64,000 nucleotides of DNA from Bactericera cockerelli (GCA_024516035.1 CM044964.1:2367053-2431052), one strand, 5' to 3'. Positions 11,520 through 22,917 are shown, numbered from the stretch's first letter. Program-made: numbers and translations. Notes: generated from the letters alone by a model not told the origin.

Positions 11520-12330
11520 CTAACTAAAGTGGGGGTGTGTTTGTGTGTGTGTGTTTGTGTGTGTTGGTGTGTGTAATAGAGAGTAAACAAGTGAGAGAGT
11601 AACATAGGTAAATTGAAAGTTAGAAACAAAGTGTAAGAGCAACAATGTAAGAAAAAGATAGGAGAGAGAGTGTGAGTGAAAAGAGAAAGGAGGGAGTGAG
11701 AGAGAAAGAGAGAAGAGAGGGGGAGAGGGAGTAGGGCTAGTGTATGTAGAGGTGACGGAAATAAGTAGCTAACTACAATAATAAAATACAAACATATGGC
11801 TGAACTCCTATATTTGATGTTACGGAAGGAAATTTTATAAAAGAGTAGAAAAAAGAAAGAGGGAAAGAGAGGGAGAGAGTTAGAGAGTGATTAAGAGAGA
11901 AAGAGAGAGAGTGATTACGAGGGAAAGAGAGAGAGAGAGTGATTGAGAGAGAAAGATTGAGATTGAGAGAGATTGAGAGAGAGAGAGCGATTGAGAGAGA
12001 AAGAGAGAGATTAGGAGAGAGAGAGTTATTGAGAGAGAGAAAGAGAGTGATTGAGAGGGAGGGAGAGAGAGAGAGAGAGAGAGAGAGGAATAAAATTAAG
12101 GCAAAAAGAAAACAATGTACCAGGTGTACAAGATTACAAAATTGAACCAAACTTTTCTCTCCATCTCTCTTCCTCCTCAAATATTTCTTTCTCCCTCTTA
12201 TTATATTTCTCTCTTCCTCGCTTGTTTTTCCTCCCTCTCTATCTCTCTCTCTCCTCCATATTTCGCTCTTCGTCACTGGGATCCCCCCTCTCTCCCTCCT
12301 CCTATGACGTATGAACATGTTATTAAATGT
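11520..12330. repeat. (GT)n, GA-rich and CT-rich microsatellite block
   Basis: (GT)n at about 11530-11575, GA-rich sequence at 11640-12092, and CT-rich sequence at 12150-12300. The purine-to-pyrimidine switch gives overlapping low-complexity ORFs on both strands. None looks like a gene. Confidence 0.8.
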
Positions 12331-12714
12331 AAGTGACCTCAATAGAGTCCCGAAAATCTTCTCTGTCTTGGTGTAGGTACCAAGGTTTAGGGTTCCAATC
12401 CAGCGTACTTGTTGTGGCCCCCTATTATATTCTAAATATGCGTTCAAAATGGCAACACTCAGGTATTTCATTCAATTGAAATCATCTCAAATTATTTTGT
12501 CACATAAAATGATAAAATATTTGAAAAAAAACATAAATGGGATCTATTTTCTTCCACTTAAACCGCAATGCAATACTCTGAAACAGAAGAGGAATGTCAC
12601 TACACGGCCCCTATTTGACGCCATTCTTTTTTCAAATGGGAATTTTTACCCAGTCAGTCAGCCTGGCTGGCTTCTGTGTGGATTTTTCTCCCTCCGCTCA
12701 GAATTTCCCTCCAT

Positions 12715-12900
12715 TTTTCTCTCCCTCTCGCTCTCTCCTCTCTCCTCTCTCCTCTCTCCTCTCTCCTCCCTCCTCTCTCCTCTATTCTTTCTCTTTCTCT
12801 CTTCCTAAGTTTTTATTGAAAAAGATATCAGTTTTATCATATGTTCCATTTTGTTTCTTAATTATGCGCGACCTCAACTCTCTCTCTCTCTCTCTCCCTT
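12715..12900 (+). repeat. CT-rich minisatellite and (CT)n
   Basis: CTCTCCTCTCTCCTCTCTCC repeats at 12722-12790, and a second (CT)n run at 12874-12897. Confidence 0.8.
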
Positions 12901-13359
12901 TAGCTTTATAGACAACTTCTTCTTTGCTATCTTAATTATTTTTTTTAATGAACTACCTAATGTTTTGTAAAAATAAATAAAAGTCCATTTAGCATAATGA
13001 ATATTAATTTTTTTTTGGTAATAATCTCCAAAAAATATCAACTCTTTGTTTATAATCTCTATTCTTTGATTGGTAGCTCTAGTGTGTTTATTTGTATATG
13101 CGCCGTACTACTAATTATGCAATGTGCAATAAATATTCCTTACACTGGAAAAACTATATTACTAATAAATTACTTTTTATTTATTACAATATTGAATTAC
13201 TCACTGTTCGTAAATTATAATTACGTTGGCTTAGTAGAAAAACACGCTTAGTTACATATACATAATATGTAGGAAAGGATAGGGGCATAATTAATATGTA
13301 CGTATTATGATATTTATCAATTCAGAATATACATAATATACATTCTTTGGAATTTAGTT
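12901..13359. other. AT-rich spacer
   Basis: The 84-residue ORF here is AT-rich and shows no domain or splice context. I see nothing else. Confidence 0.4.
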
Positions 13360-13620
13360 TTTACTTTCCTTATTAGGCAAGTAAGTATTTTGTATTCGTC
13401 TAAAATTTGACCTACCCAGTTTTTGACATTTATGGACGAACCATAGCCTCAGGATACCAATAAATTGGTTTCGGCCATTGGTCCGTGCATCCGTGTGTGT
13501 GTCTGTGATATGTGAACACGATATCTCAAGAACGGTAAGAGCTATTGAAATTTGGTATGGAAGTTTATTTTATATAACTCACCTTCCCTCTCTTTTTCTC
13601 ATTCCCTCTCTCTCTCTCCC
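13360..13620 (+). mobile_element. Element E fragment
   Basis: From TTTACTTTCCTTATTAGGCA at about 13361 it follows the same order of motifs as the copy at 46656: GTATTCGTC..AATTTGACCTACCCAG, CATAGCCTCAGGATACCA, GCCATTGGTCCGTG, and ATCTCAAGAACGGTAAGAGC. It then passes into CT-rich sequence. Confidence 0.65.
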
Positions 13621-13889
13621 CTCTGAAATGACGCTGTTTTGAAACACCTTTTCGCAGTTTTCTAATAATTAAGGCAGCAACAAAGCTTTGCAAAACGTGC
13701 ACTCTTAGCTAATTTTCGAGAGCGAAATTAAATAAGCGTTATGAAAAATTAACAACCTTCGTTTTCTTTGTGCACGAGACCCCAGGGGTATAATGTGAAT
13801 TTTCCAGTGAAGAAAGTGAAGTGTTTTTCCAGTGTGAAAAACACGGATAGAGAGAGAATCAACGGAATACTCTTGCAATAGAAATATGT

Positions 13890-14085
13890 GCGCCCGTAGT
13901 CAAGTGGTTAAGGTGCTAGTCTAGTAATCCAGGTAGCGTAGGAATCCGTTGGTTCGGATCCCAGCAAGTGCATGAATTTTTCCTCATTAATTTGAGTTTG
14001 TTACCACATAATAATAAGAATCTGAGGGTTACCTGGTAGAAAATGCTTTGAGCATTAGCCTCGCCTGGTGGTAACATTTCACTTT
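13890..14085 (+). mobile_element. SINE-4 copy
   Basis: Head GTAGTCAAGTGGTTAAGG, B-box-like GGTTCGGATCCC, body GAGTTTGTTACCACATAATA, and 3' hairpin AATGCTTTGAGCATTAGCC followed by TCGCCTGGTGG. Confidence 0.8.
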
Positions 14086-14096
14086 TTCTTTTTTTA

Positions 14097-14435
14097 CTCT
14101 GTCACATATCGCTTTAGCAGGGCGACGTTGTTCAACCTAAAAGTTGAGGTAAGTTGGTTGTGGCGCATTTTTTAAGGCTGGATGCCCTTCCTAACGCCAA
14201 CGATTCTATTTGATTTAACGTCCTGGATTATGACGGGGGTTTTACCCTCTATTCGCTTGGAATCGTACTAGCTACCCACATTAACCTCACCCAGCCTGAG
14301 TAGGGCCGGAAATCCCAGCATCACATGTACTAACGGAACAGAATTTATGTGTGAAAAATCTGCTCCGACCGGGGATTGAACTCAGTAGCTCTGGACTACG
14401 GGCAGTAGTCACAACCGTTACGCCACGGAGGCTGG
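14097..14435 (-). mobile_element. SINE-2 copy
   Basis: On the minus strand the head CCTCCGTGGCGTAACGGTTG begins near 14433, with B-box GAGTTCAATCCCCGGTCG, body GATTTCCGGCCCTACTCAGG and a long tail into AACGTCGCCCTGC near 14110. This is the same family as copies near 39.0, 41.9, 56.5 and 63.7 kb. Confidence 0.8.
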
Positions 14436-14819
14436 TGATTAAATTCCACTGAAGATTGCTATTAATAGTAACTATGATAATTCTTCTTTGCACTACCTCT
14501 ACTTACTTATTCTTCCTTCATTCTCTTCCTCCCCGTGTTTCCGATCTTTTTCTCTTCTTTGACCTCTTCCTTGTCCATCTTAGCACTCTCCAATAACTCT
14601 TTCCTATCATTTCCATTCACCATAAATATTATTATAATTAATTTTTTTATTAGATAATTAGACATACATAATTATGTACAGTAGAAAAAACAATTACAAA
14701 GAAAAAAAAGAAATGGAATTAATGTAAAATTATAAAAGAAAGACATAATAAAGAAATATAAACAATGCACACATAATTATGTCAAACTCTCGTTCTTTCT
14801 ATTTGGTAGCTCAGCGTTT

Positions 14820-15027
14820 GTCCCTGTAGCTCAGTGGTAAAGGCAGAACTGTGTGAATCCAGAGATTCCAGAGGTCGCGGGTTTGAAACCCAGCCGAGAC
14901 ATGACAAGTTATCCTCCCATTTGGAATTTTTACCACATAATAATACGTCTCGGGCTTATTGCTGAAATAATGGGACTTAATATGTAGTTCTAATCGGGCA
15001 GTATAAATAAGGCGATATTATTATTAT
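14820..15027 (+). mobile_element. SINE-3 copy
   Basis: The head GTCCCTGTAGCTCAGTGGTA is a good tRNA-like A-box region. The B-box GGTTTGAAACCC is followed by a body ending TAATCGGGCAGTATAAATAA and an ATT-rich tail. This is a SINE, not a tRNA gene: an insertion disrupts the cloverleaf and a constant SINE body follows. Confidence 0.8.
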
Positions 15028-15029
15028 TC

Positions 15030-17470
15030 TCATACTTTTTTTTCTTTTTTCCCTAACTTATGTTCCTCTCATGATATCTTTTCTACTACTTCTCCTTATT
15101 TTTCTTTTTCTGTCAATTTCCTTTATCCCCGTCTAGTTCTCGTTTTCCACTCAGTTCCTTTCTTCTTCTCTACTTTGTTCATCCTCTCCTTTTCAATTTC
15201 CCATCAATCCCCTTCTCTTCTTTAATTTCCAATCATTCTCTTTCTCCCAATTCTCGACACATCTCTTGTTTCACTTTTTTTTTCGTTGTAATCTTTTTCC
15301 TTTCTTCTTCTCTTCCTATTTTATCTTCCTTTATCTTCCTCGCCTTCCTACAGTCCCTTTCTACTCCTCCTCTTCTTTTTCGAGCTCTTTCTTCATCCTC
15401 TCTTCCTCAACTTCCCCTTATTCGCATTTCCCTCCTTAATTTTCAATTTTTCCCTTTCTCCCAATTTTCAAAACATCTCTTTCTCCACCTTCTCTTCTCC
15501 TCGTGATATTTCTCACCTCTTCTTCTCTTCCTAAGTATATCTTCTTTTTCTCCTTTTCCTTTTCCCCTCATTGACTTCCTCCTTCTATTTATTTCCCTTT
15601 TTTTGCTTTTCTTCTTCTCTTTTCCTCTTTTTTTTCCTTCTCATTTTCCCTCATTAACGTCCTCCTCCTTTAATTTCCTTTCGTTCTCTTTCTACTCCTC
15701 TTCTCATCTTCCTTTTGTCCTTCTCATTTTTCCTTCATTGACCTTCTACTCCTTTTAATTCCCTTCATTCCCTTTCTGCTCCTCTGCTTATCTTTTTTTT
15801 TTCTTCTTCTCATTGACCTCCTCCTGCGTTTTATTTCCCTTCATTTCCTTTCTACTCCTCTTCTTATCGTCTTTTTCTCTTTATCATTTTCCTTTCTTTG
15901 AGTTCCTTCTCTTTTTATCCCCTTCATTCCCTTTCTACTCCTCTTTTTTATCTTCCTTGTCTCTTTCTTATTTTCCCTCATTGACCTACTCCTCCTTTTT
16001 ATTTCCTTAATTGCTCTTCTACTCCTCCTTCATTTTATTTCCCCTTCTTTTCTTTTCTACTCCTCTTTTACATGTTCTTTTTCTCCTTCTCATTTTCCCT
16101 CATTGACCTTCTACTCCTTTTAATTCCCTTCATTCCCTTTCTGCTCCTCTGCTTATCTTTTTTTTTTCTTCTTCTCATTGACCTCCTCCTGCGTTTTATT
16201 TCCCTTCATTTCCTTTCTACTCCTCTTCTTATCGTCTTTTTCTCTTTATCATTTTCCTTTCTTTGAGTTCCTTCTCTTTTTATCCCCTTCATTCCCTTTC
16301 TACTCCTCTTTTTTATCTTCCTTGTCTCTTTCTTATTTTCCCTCATTGACCTACTCCTCCTTTTTATTTCCTTAATTGCTCTTCTACTCCTCTCTTTTAT
16401 CTTAATTTTCTTCTACTTATTCTCCTTTGATTGACCTTCATCTCTTCATTCCCTTTCTAATCTCCTCCTCCTCCTCTTTCTCCTTATCATATTACTTTCA
16501 TTGACCTCCTTCTCCTCCTTTCATCCCCCTCATTCTCTTTCTTTTCCTCCTCTTTCTTCTCCTCCTGCGCTCGCTATCTTAGAAAACAATTATAGGTTTC
16601 TCGTTTCCTAACCGTGGCACGTACAGGATCGTGGTATTTCTCCGTGTGGAAATGAAAAACGGATAGGACAAAATGAAGAGACTAAAATATTGGGATGGGA
16701 TTCTCTTCCAATACCTCTTCCTCCTCCTCCTCCAACATAATCTTCTGCTCTTCCTCTTTCTTCACATTTTTCTCTTCTTTTTTTCTTCTTTGTTTCTCAT
16801 CCCACTTTCTTTTCCAGCATCTCCGCTTTCTTCTCCTCTTCACTTTCCCTTCTACCTCTACATCTGGTTTTTTTTTTATTAATCAATTTACTTCTTCATT
16901 TTTTTATTTATTCGGATCGAAATTTCTCTCTCTCTCTCTGTCTCCCATCCTCTCTCTCACTCTCTCTGTCTCTCTTTCTTTCTCTTTATTTTCTTTTTCT
17001 ATCCACCCCCCTCTTTTTCTTTTGACTCTTTTCTTAGTTTTCTTCTTTGCTCTCATTTTTTCTCCTTTGTCATAATTCTCTTTATCTTCTTGTGTTCCGT
17101 TTTATATTCCTTCTTTTTCTTATTTTCAATTCTCTCACTTTCTTTCTTTTACTTTTCCTTTCTATCCTTCCTTATATTCTCCTCATATTTCTTCTTCTTT
17201 ACTTTTTCTTTATCTTCTTTTACATATAATTATTTTCTTACCTTATTCGTCTTTGTCTTCAATTTTCTCTTTGTTCTCACTCTCTCTTTCTCTCTCCTTT
17301 CGCTCTTTATTTCTCTCCTTCTTTTTCTCCCTCTCCTTCCCTCTTTCAATTTCTCTCTTCTTCTCTTTCTGTCTCTAACACAAGAGAAATTATTAATTCG
17401 ATTGTCAAGAGGCGGTATCATTAGATATTCAAACGGCATTCGCTGTTTCTCCATTGTTGATTTATAATAG
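15030..17470 (+). repeat. 2.4-kb polypyrimidine (CT-rich) block
   Basis: C and T make up nearly all of the plus strand, in a CTTCTCCT/TTTCTCTT-like irregular pattern. The many Phe/Leu/Ser-rich ORFs are composition artefacts. It contains a 365-bp-period duplication (see next entry). Confidence 0.85.
15736..16393 (+). repeat. Tandem duplication, period 365 bp
   Basis: The sequence from CATTGACCTTCTACTCCTTT at 15736 recurs at 16101 and remains essentially identical for about 290 bp. The 65-residue ORFs at 15813 and 16178 translate identically, confirming the 365-bp offset. It is recent compared with the surrounding irregular CT sequence. Confidence 0.85.
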
Positions 17471-17666
17471 AGGAAAGTAAATTGCTGAGAGGAATTCAAT
17501 ATGATAAATTAATTCAGTGGGTTTCAAACAGAAATAATACAACAGCGAAAAACCTTGTTTTTATTTTAAATTTATAGAGTGCACAGTATAAATAATATAT
17601 GTATATGTACATACCTATATGGATAAAAATTGATTAATAATTATTCATTATTGTGATATTACATTA

Positions 17667-17674
<8 letters not shown>

Positions 17675-17697
<23 letters not shown>

Positions 17698-17929
17698 ATG
17701 GTATTGCTTTATTTTATATTGATACATGTACATATAAGTAATAGAGCTTGTGCCTAGAATAAAAAATAAATTTAATTCTTTTTACCAAGCATACTCAGGT
17801 CTGAATGGTCAAAAGTAAGATTTAAAAACCTTGGTGAAGGTTTTGCAAATTATATCTAAACAGGGTAAAAATTTCTTTAAAAATCCCTAAAACAATAAGA
17901 TGAAAACATGTTTCACATGACTAATTGAT

Positions 17930-17960
<31 letters not shown>

Positions 17961-18500
17961 CTAAAACATAAAGTGTTTCACCCTACGGTATTTTATCTTT
18001 TTGTATTTCACATTACAATCAGCAAGTGAGCTTGAGTTCAGCTCGCGTAAAGCTGTATTTTCATTTTTTTCAAGATTAGTAAAAAATTGTACAGAGATTC
18101 TTTTGATAAAAGAATCTAGATATTCTATGCCTAGCTCATGGTGCATTAGAGAGATCCTAGTAGATCTATCATAGCCCCCAATGATCCTTAGAGCTATATT
18201 TTGTTTGAATTTGTAACTTGTTTAGGTTTGTTTGCGACATTATGTTAAACAATGGACAGGCATAGGTTATAAGAGGTCTTAAGCAAGATTTATAGAGAGT
18301 TAGCTTGTATGTTGCGTTTAAGGGTGCTTTTTTATTGAATATAGGATAGATAGTTTTTAGAGAAATGAAAAATTTGTCTCTTAGTATACTTGCGTTATAC
18401 CCTAATAAAAGTTTACTGTCTAGATGGACACCCAGGTATTTTACATGATTACTAAATGGTACCTCGTAGCCGCTTAGCATTAAGGTTTGGGGTAATATTG
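17675..18500 (-). pseudogene. Jockey-like LINE ORF2 3' fragment
   Basis: The minus-strand frame 18480-18169 includes VKYLGVHLDSKL and LRPLITYACPLFN, the conserved segment after the reverse transcriptase palm in Jockey-group LINEs. A shifted frame (18146-17961) continues towards a poly-A tail seen as T runs at 17932-17960. A further piece with its own T run (17671-17693) lies downstream. It is 5'-truncated, frameshifted and inactive. Confidence 0.75.
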
Positions 18501-18563
18501 GACGACGGCGTGTGAAAAATATTAATTCTGTCTTATTTGTATTTATTTTTATATTACATTATT

Positions 18564-18792
18564 TGCACTAGTATAGTCAAGTGGTTAAGGCGCTAGTCTG
18601 GTAATTCAGGTAGCGTAGGGATAAGATGGTTCGTTATCCCTAGGCTACCTGGAATACCAGACTCATCAATTTGAGTTAGTGACCACATATTAATAAGACT
18701 CTGAGGATCAGGTGGTAGAACAAGCTTTGAGCATTAACCTGTGGTTAACCTGTGATGGTTACCTTCCACTAAAGTGTTGTTATTATAATAAT
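18564..18792 (+). mobile_element. SINE-4 copy, partly inverted in its middle
   Basis: Head TAGTCAAGTGGTTAAGGCG, then around 18625-18665 the expected B-box region is replaced by GGTTCGTTATCCCTAGGCTA then CCTGGAATACCAGACT. This is the complement of the family's own 5' half, so a small inversion or fold-back copying has happened. The 3' half with GAGCATTAACCTG is normal. Confidence 0.7.
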
Positions 18793-19249
18793 AAATTTTA
18801 CTTCGTTTATTTTGATTGCAGGTAAGCTTATGGTGAATGCATGTCGACATTGATGATCCCACGGTGAGATAACTACTGTCATTGATATTGATAAGGCCAA
18901 AGACAATAACCCCGCCTATTGAAATTGATTCAGATGGAAATTCAGGTCTTAATTCAGGTTTCTGGGTCAATTTTATATCTGATGAATAGGTTGTTTTAGA
19001 ACCAAGAATTCAAACATCGGATTCCTGAATCAGATGATCCCCTTGGATTTCGTCAAGCTGATTACAACAACAATTTTATGAATTTATTTTGATCTCCACT
19101 TGCCTGACAAAAAAATAATAAAAACCCAAAACATTACTTCCGATTTCTAATAATTCCTAGAAGTATAATTATTGTGCTAAAAAAAACATGTATAAAAGAA
19201 TTCAACATGTATTATGTAATTGTAAACATTATTATTATAAACTCATATT
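18793..19249. other. Spacer with a hairpin-tail scrap
   Basis: Only a short CAATAACCCCGCC piece near 18905 is recognisable, from the retroelement 3' hairpin described in the findings. Confidence 0.35.
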
Positions 19250-19398
19250 TTGAGAGGAAAAATGAGTACCTGATTTGATATGAGCAGCGACAATTGGCTG
19301 AATTATGGCCTAAACGAAATGTTAAAATTTTCAAAAGCAAAAAAAGAAGGAAAAAGTCCTTTAATTCTGCGCTACCCACTATAATTGAGATATAATTA
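19250..19398 (+). mobile_element. SINE-1 3' part
   Basis: It starts in the body with GAGGAAAAATGAGTA and ends with AATTCTGCGCTACCCAC, matching the 3' half of SINE-1. The tRNA-like head is missing. Confidence 0.6.
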
Positions 19399-19418
19399 CA
19401 CAAAGAAAAACATGTATT

Positions 19419-19502
19419 TCCATCGCTATCCAGAAAGGCAACGTAGCCTGTGTCATGGGCGCCATGCCCAGCTCCTTGAGAGTGAAGGACATTTTTTACT
19501 AG
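19419..19502 (+). pseudogene. LINE ORF C-terminal relic (AIQKGN type)
   Basis: Twenty-seven codons followed by TAG read SIAIQKGNVACV...PSS....KDIFY. Two other relics in the window (27992-28083 and 32616-32702, both minus) encode the same pattern, with AIQRGN near the start and a (D/E)-I/L-F-Y/F end just before the stop. The recurrence at unrelated sites means a transposable-element coding end, probably a LINE ORF2. I cannot name the clade. Confidence 0.6.
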
Positions 19503-19519
19503 TTATATTTTAGAAAATA

Positions 19520-19728
19520 ATAATAATAATATCGCCTTTTTTATACTGCCCGATAAGGACTATTAAAGTCCCATTATTCCAGCAGTAAGCCCAAGACATA
19601 TTATTATGTGGTAAAAATCCCAAATGGAAGAGGATAACTTGTCTTGTCCCGGCTGGGTTTCGAACCCACAACCTCTGGAACCTGTGGATTTACAGAGTGC
19701 CGCCTTTACCACTGAGCTACCGGGACAG
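19520..19728 (-). mobile_element. SINE-3 copy just 3' of gene A
   Basis: On the minus strand TGTCCCGGTAGCTCAGTGGT at 19728 starts the head, followed by B-box GGTTCGAAACCC and the body to TTATACTGCCCG reversed. It begins only 28 bp past the stop codon of gene A, so it probably contributes to that gene's 3' UTR or replaces it. Confidence 0.85.
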
Positions 19729-19755
19729 ACGTATACGTCATTTATCAGAAGTAAA

Positions 19756-22010
19756 TTATTTGTCGTCACCCCACTGCCATAGTGGTTGGGCGAACAGCTC
19801 GTTTCTGTACTTCGGATTCTCGACGCTGTAGTACGCGTATCGGAGCTGAAAGCTCTTGTCTTTCGGGTCTGCAAAGTACACGTTCGCCTCCAGAAAGACG
19901 AAACTCGTGTTCAATTCGGCTCTCACGGCGAACGCATTTCGCGAGTAAAGAATTTGGCACGCCGGAACCACCTGGTTCTTGTGCAGCACGTGGATGCAGG
20001 TCAGGTCGAGTGAGTACGACTCTTTCATGTCGTCGTTGTACTCCGGCCCGGACTTCTGAATGTACAACAGGGTGTTCTCGAATCCCGTCGGGTAGTTTCC
20101 CAACATGTACTCGTAGATTGAGCCGTTCACTTGGCAACGGCCGTCGACGTGTTGGTACTTGCACAGGTTGGTTTCCACGGACGGTTGAGGTTGCGCTGGC
20201 TTGTCCACCACCGTCCATCGGAGGCCGCGCTCCTGGCTTGCGTCGGGTACTGAAAAACAATGATCATTGATTGCATCATTCAAAACATTTATGTACAGTT
20301 GTACACAAGAAAATTATGTTAATTTTTCCCCTGCTCACTTCCCATGCTCACTTCCCCTGCTCAATTCCCCTGCTCACTTCCCATGCTCAATTTCCATGCT
20401 CACTTCCCATGCTCACTTCCTATGCTCACTTCACATGCTCGCTTCCCATGCTCACTTCCCCTGCTCACTTACCATGCTCACTTCCCCTGCTCACAGTAAT
20501 TCAGTTTCAACAAAAAAGTGAGAAGTTGTAGTATACATGAATATCAGAACATACCTGGACAGCTGTTTTGAGCTTATGTGCTCTCATCAGCAGGAATATT
20601 TCTGAATATCCATGCCATGAACTAACCTCTCACAGTTAATCACTATAAACTTTTAGGGAAAAATTAATAGACGTTTTTATAATACCTCTGTGGCGTTAAG
20701 TCACGAATTGCTTACTAAGTTTCAAGATAGGGAAAACCGACGCTTAGCAATTGAAGGGCTCGCTCAAAAAACGAGCTATCTGCATATTTCAAAATTGCAG
20801 AGGAAATGTTGTTCAGCTATTTGTCATATGGTCCATTTTTGTACACTTATAACTATCGGAGACTTATAATAACAGCGCCTCTTCACCAGTGAAGCAGCAT
20901 TGGTTTGTGACCCCAAAACCATCGAAAACGCGATTTCGAATTTTTTTGCAGATAGGTATGCAGATAGCTCGTTTTTTCAGCTAGGCTTTCAATTACTTAA
21001 GTTATAGAAGTTGTCAATTAACTTTGCTCTTAATCAGTAAAAACTTTCACTCAGTAGTTTGCTAACCATTGTTCGGCCAGTTTGGTTGATCCCTCTCGTG
21101 GAAACAATCTTTCTTGACCACTCGACTTATCTCGATGATGTCGTTCAAAGGGTTCCCAGGGAAAGCGTTGAGTGGGTACTGATTCGTGTAGAATATCTCA
21201 ATCCAGGTCCTCTTTTCAGCATAGTATTTGAGAGCGCAGCAGGGATACTTTTTACCGTCAAACTCCATTCTGAACAAAGATAAAAAATCAACAATCTTCC
21301 ACCCAACCAAAAGTTGGATGGAAGAGACTGCCATAGGCAATAACCCCGCCCTTTAGTTAGAACATCTGTATACATTATATTACTTCCGAGAAATTTCTAA
21401 TATTAGAAATCGGAAGAATTTTTTGTATGTTATCTGTATTGTTTATCTTTTCTTGTTTATAATGTTCGAAATTTTGCATTTTAATTTTATAATTACTTGT
21501 TTGTACAAATATGTCCTGGTTTTGATGGGTTTGAAGGCAGATATTGTTTTAGGCAATAATCACGCCCTTTGTCAATATTCTTGTCAATAAATGGTAATTA
21601 TTATTATGTCCTATTAATTTTTTTTTATGCAAAATATTTATTTATTTACAAGACAACAATAAGACTATGTACATTTTATCTGGTACCTATCCCTTGGGAA
21701 TTAACCCAGCAGTTTTTTTTTTTTTTTTTTTTTTAATAATAATAGTTGAATTCGTCCTATTAATAAAAAATTAAATAATAATAATATCCGATCACTCACA
21801 CCACACACTTCGCCTGGTTGAACTCAGGACACGTACTTTTGAACTGCCCGGTACAACTTTCAGCACTCTCCTGTTCAAATCCTCCCTTGCCGTCATCGGC
21901 GCAAATTCTCGCCTGGAAAGCGATGGTGTTGTTACGGCGGATGCAAGGCTTACGGCAGTACTCTTTAGATGGGTAGTTGTTCGAGCCTTTGACGAACGAA
22001 TCGTGATTTC
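19756..22010 (-). CDS. Gene A: secreted Cys-rich paralog, exons 2-4
   Basis: Three coding exons on the minus strand: 22010-21800, 21269-21067 and 20249-19756 (stop TAA). Acceptors are TATAG, TTCAG and TTTCAG; donors are GTGAGT and GTTAGC. Intron phases are 1, 2, 1 as in genes B and C. Exon 2 encodes SNNYPSKEYCRKPCIRRNNT with six Cys, one more than its paralogs. Exon 3 has KYPCCALKYY and NDIIEISR plus an extra Cys. Exon 4 has ASQERGLRWTV, VVPACQILY and NTSFVFLEANVYF. The last residues (AQPLWQWGDDK) replace the GTG end of B and C. The expected first exon with a signal peptide was not found between 22.0 and 25.1 kb, so the start is open. The product is presumably secreted, like its paralogs. Function unknown: no domain family recognised. 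Confidence 0.8.
20326..20494 (+). repeat. 13-bp minisatellite in the last intron of gene A
   Basis: About 13 copies of a unit near CTTCCCATGCTCA, with C/A and T/A variants, fill the 169 bp. It lies just upstream, in the direction of transcription, of the last-exon acceptor at 20250-20251. The apparent ORFs over it are artefacts. Confidence 0.9.
20640..21050. mobile_element. Inverted-repeat element in gene A intron
   Basis: TCAAAAAACGAGCTATCTGC at about 20766 is mirrored by GCAGATAGCTCGTTTTTTCA at about 20960, and AATTGAA blocks lie outside both. Its left part (AGACGTTTTTATAATACCTC onward, 20672-20760) recurs in the opposite orientation at 26380-26480 in the equivalent intron of gene B. Probably a MITE; I could not define the ends. 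Confidence 0.55.
21290..21360 (+). mobile_element. R2-like LINE 3' end scrap
   Basis: GGATGGAAGAGACTGCCATA then GGCAATAACCCCGCCCTTTA encodes WMEETAIGNNPAL then stop, the same end as the LINE fragment at 59228-59497. It lies in intron 2 of gene A, about 20 bp from exon 3. A second, related tail (GGCAATAATCACGCCCTTTG) lies at about 21535-21595. Confidence 0.6.
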
Positions 22011-22107
22011 CTATAGGAAAATAAAGTGTAGAGTTATCATAATTGTGTTAATCACTTTCATAAACATGTAAAAACAAATTGAAAACAATTTGTTCGACAA
22101 ACTTGTA

Positions 22108-22165
22108 GCATTCAGTTAAAAAGTTTCACTGAAAACCCTGCAACTAGATCAGATAATAATAAAAT
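22108..22165 (+). mobile_element. SINE-2 3' end fragment
   Basis: TTTCACTGAAAACCCTGCAA then CTAGATCAGATAATAATAA matches the terminal 45 bp of complete SINE-2 copies. Confidence 0.6.
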
Positions 22166-22751
22166 ATACCTACAACAGACTCTCTTTCAAGTCTGACGAT
22201 AAATTACGTTGTGCGCATGTGCACTGTGATTGGTTGAAACTCTAAATTGAGCAAGGTACTTCCTTGTAGTCCTGTCATATTCCGCCTTGATAATTTAAAC
22301 CGTTCCGGGTTATCTTACCTGACAATAGTACCTAAATGGCGTGTAGCAGATTGCTGCATATGTTGTACTGCAGGTAGGGTTGATCAAAACTAACAAACTA
22401 TTACGATACAAAAAATACAAGCTAATAAAATGCAATACTGTATAACCTGCAAACGTATTAAGAGTATTAGTCAAGTGAAGAGTGAAAGCACACAGACTAA
22501 AAGACGGATAGCGAGATTTGGATGTAAAAACAGTGCAAGTCAATATTATTTGCACGAGCAAAATTGTGATAGATAATAAAGAAATACTTTAAAATAGAAT
22601 ATTATATTTTATCAGAACGCTTGATGAATACATGTATAAGTTGAAAATCAATAAATCGTGTAATGTTACAAAAAATATAATGAAAGGAGTTGGTAAAAGT
22701 TTCATAAATTTGTTAACAAATCGTACATCACAATTACTCAACTAATGCTAA

Positions 22752-22815
22752 TTTTTTAAGAAACTTTGGACTCGAACCAACGACCTCCAGGTTACCAATA
22801 AGCTACTGAGGTCGG
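22752..22815 (-). mobile_element. SINE-5 fragment
   Basis: Minus strand GACCTCAGTAGCTTATTGGT followed by AACCTGGAGGTCGTTGGTTC, a truncated SINE-5 head. The sequence between it and 22165, and the small ORF 22310-22561, show nothing gene-like. Confidence 0.5.
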
Positions 22816-22917
22816 TATTACTTCAGAGTAAGGTTCACAAGTGCGCCTGTGGTTCCCATTTATATACCTGTAGTTTCATCCAAAATAAACTCAAATTCAC
22901 CTGATTCAACACTTTTT

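Noticed and set aside
12722..12790. CRISPR-like spaced repeat
   Set aside because: CTCTCCTCT runs are contiguous simple repeats in a eukaryotic genome; there are no unique spacers. The same holds for 20326-20494 and 31091-31285.
14820..14905. tRNA gene
   Set aside because: Good A and B boxes, but the inter-box distance and the attached constant SINE body, with several family members, show a SINE head. No other window sequence folds as a clean tRNA.
19782..20270. 162-residue plus-strand ORF
   Set aside because: Antisense shadow of gene A exon 4, which has homologs in the other two genes and correct splice borders.
22310..22561. Missing signal exon of gene A
   Set aside because: It looks hydrophobic at the start but has no ATG in frame. 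The GTAAGA donor at its end is in phase 0 for this frame, not phase 1, and the phase-1 frame meets a stop.
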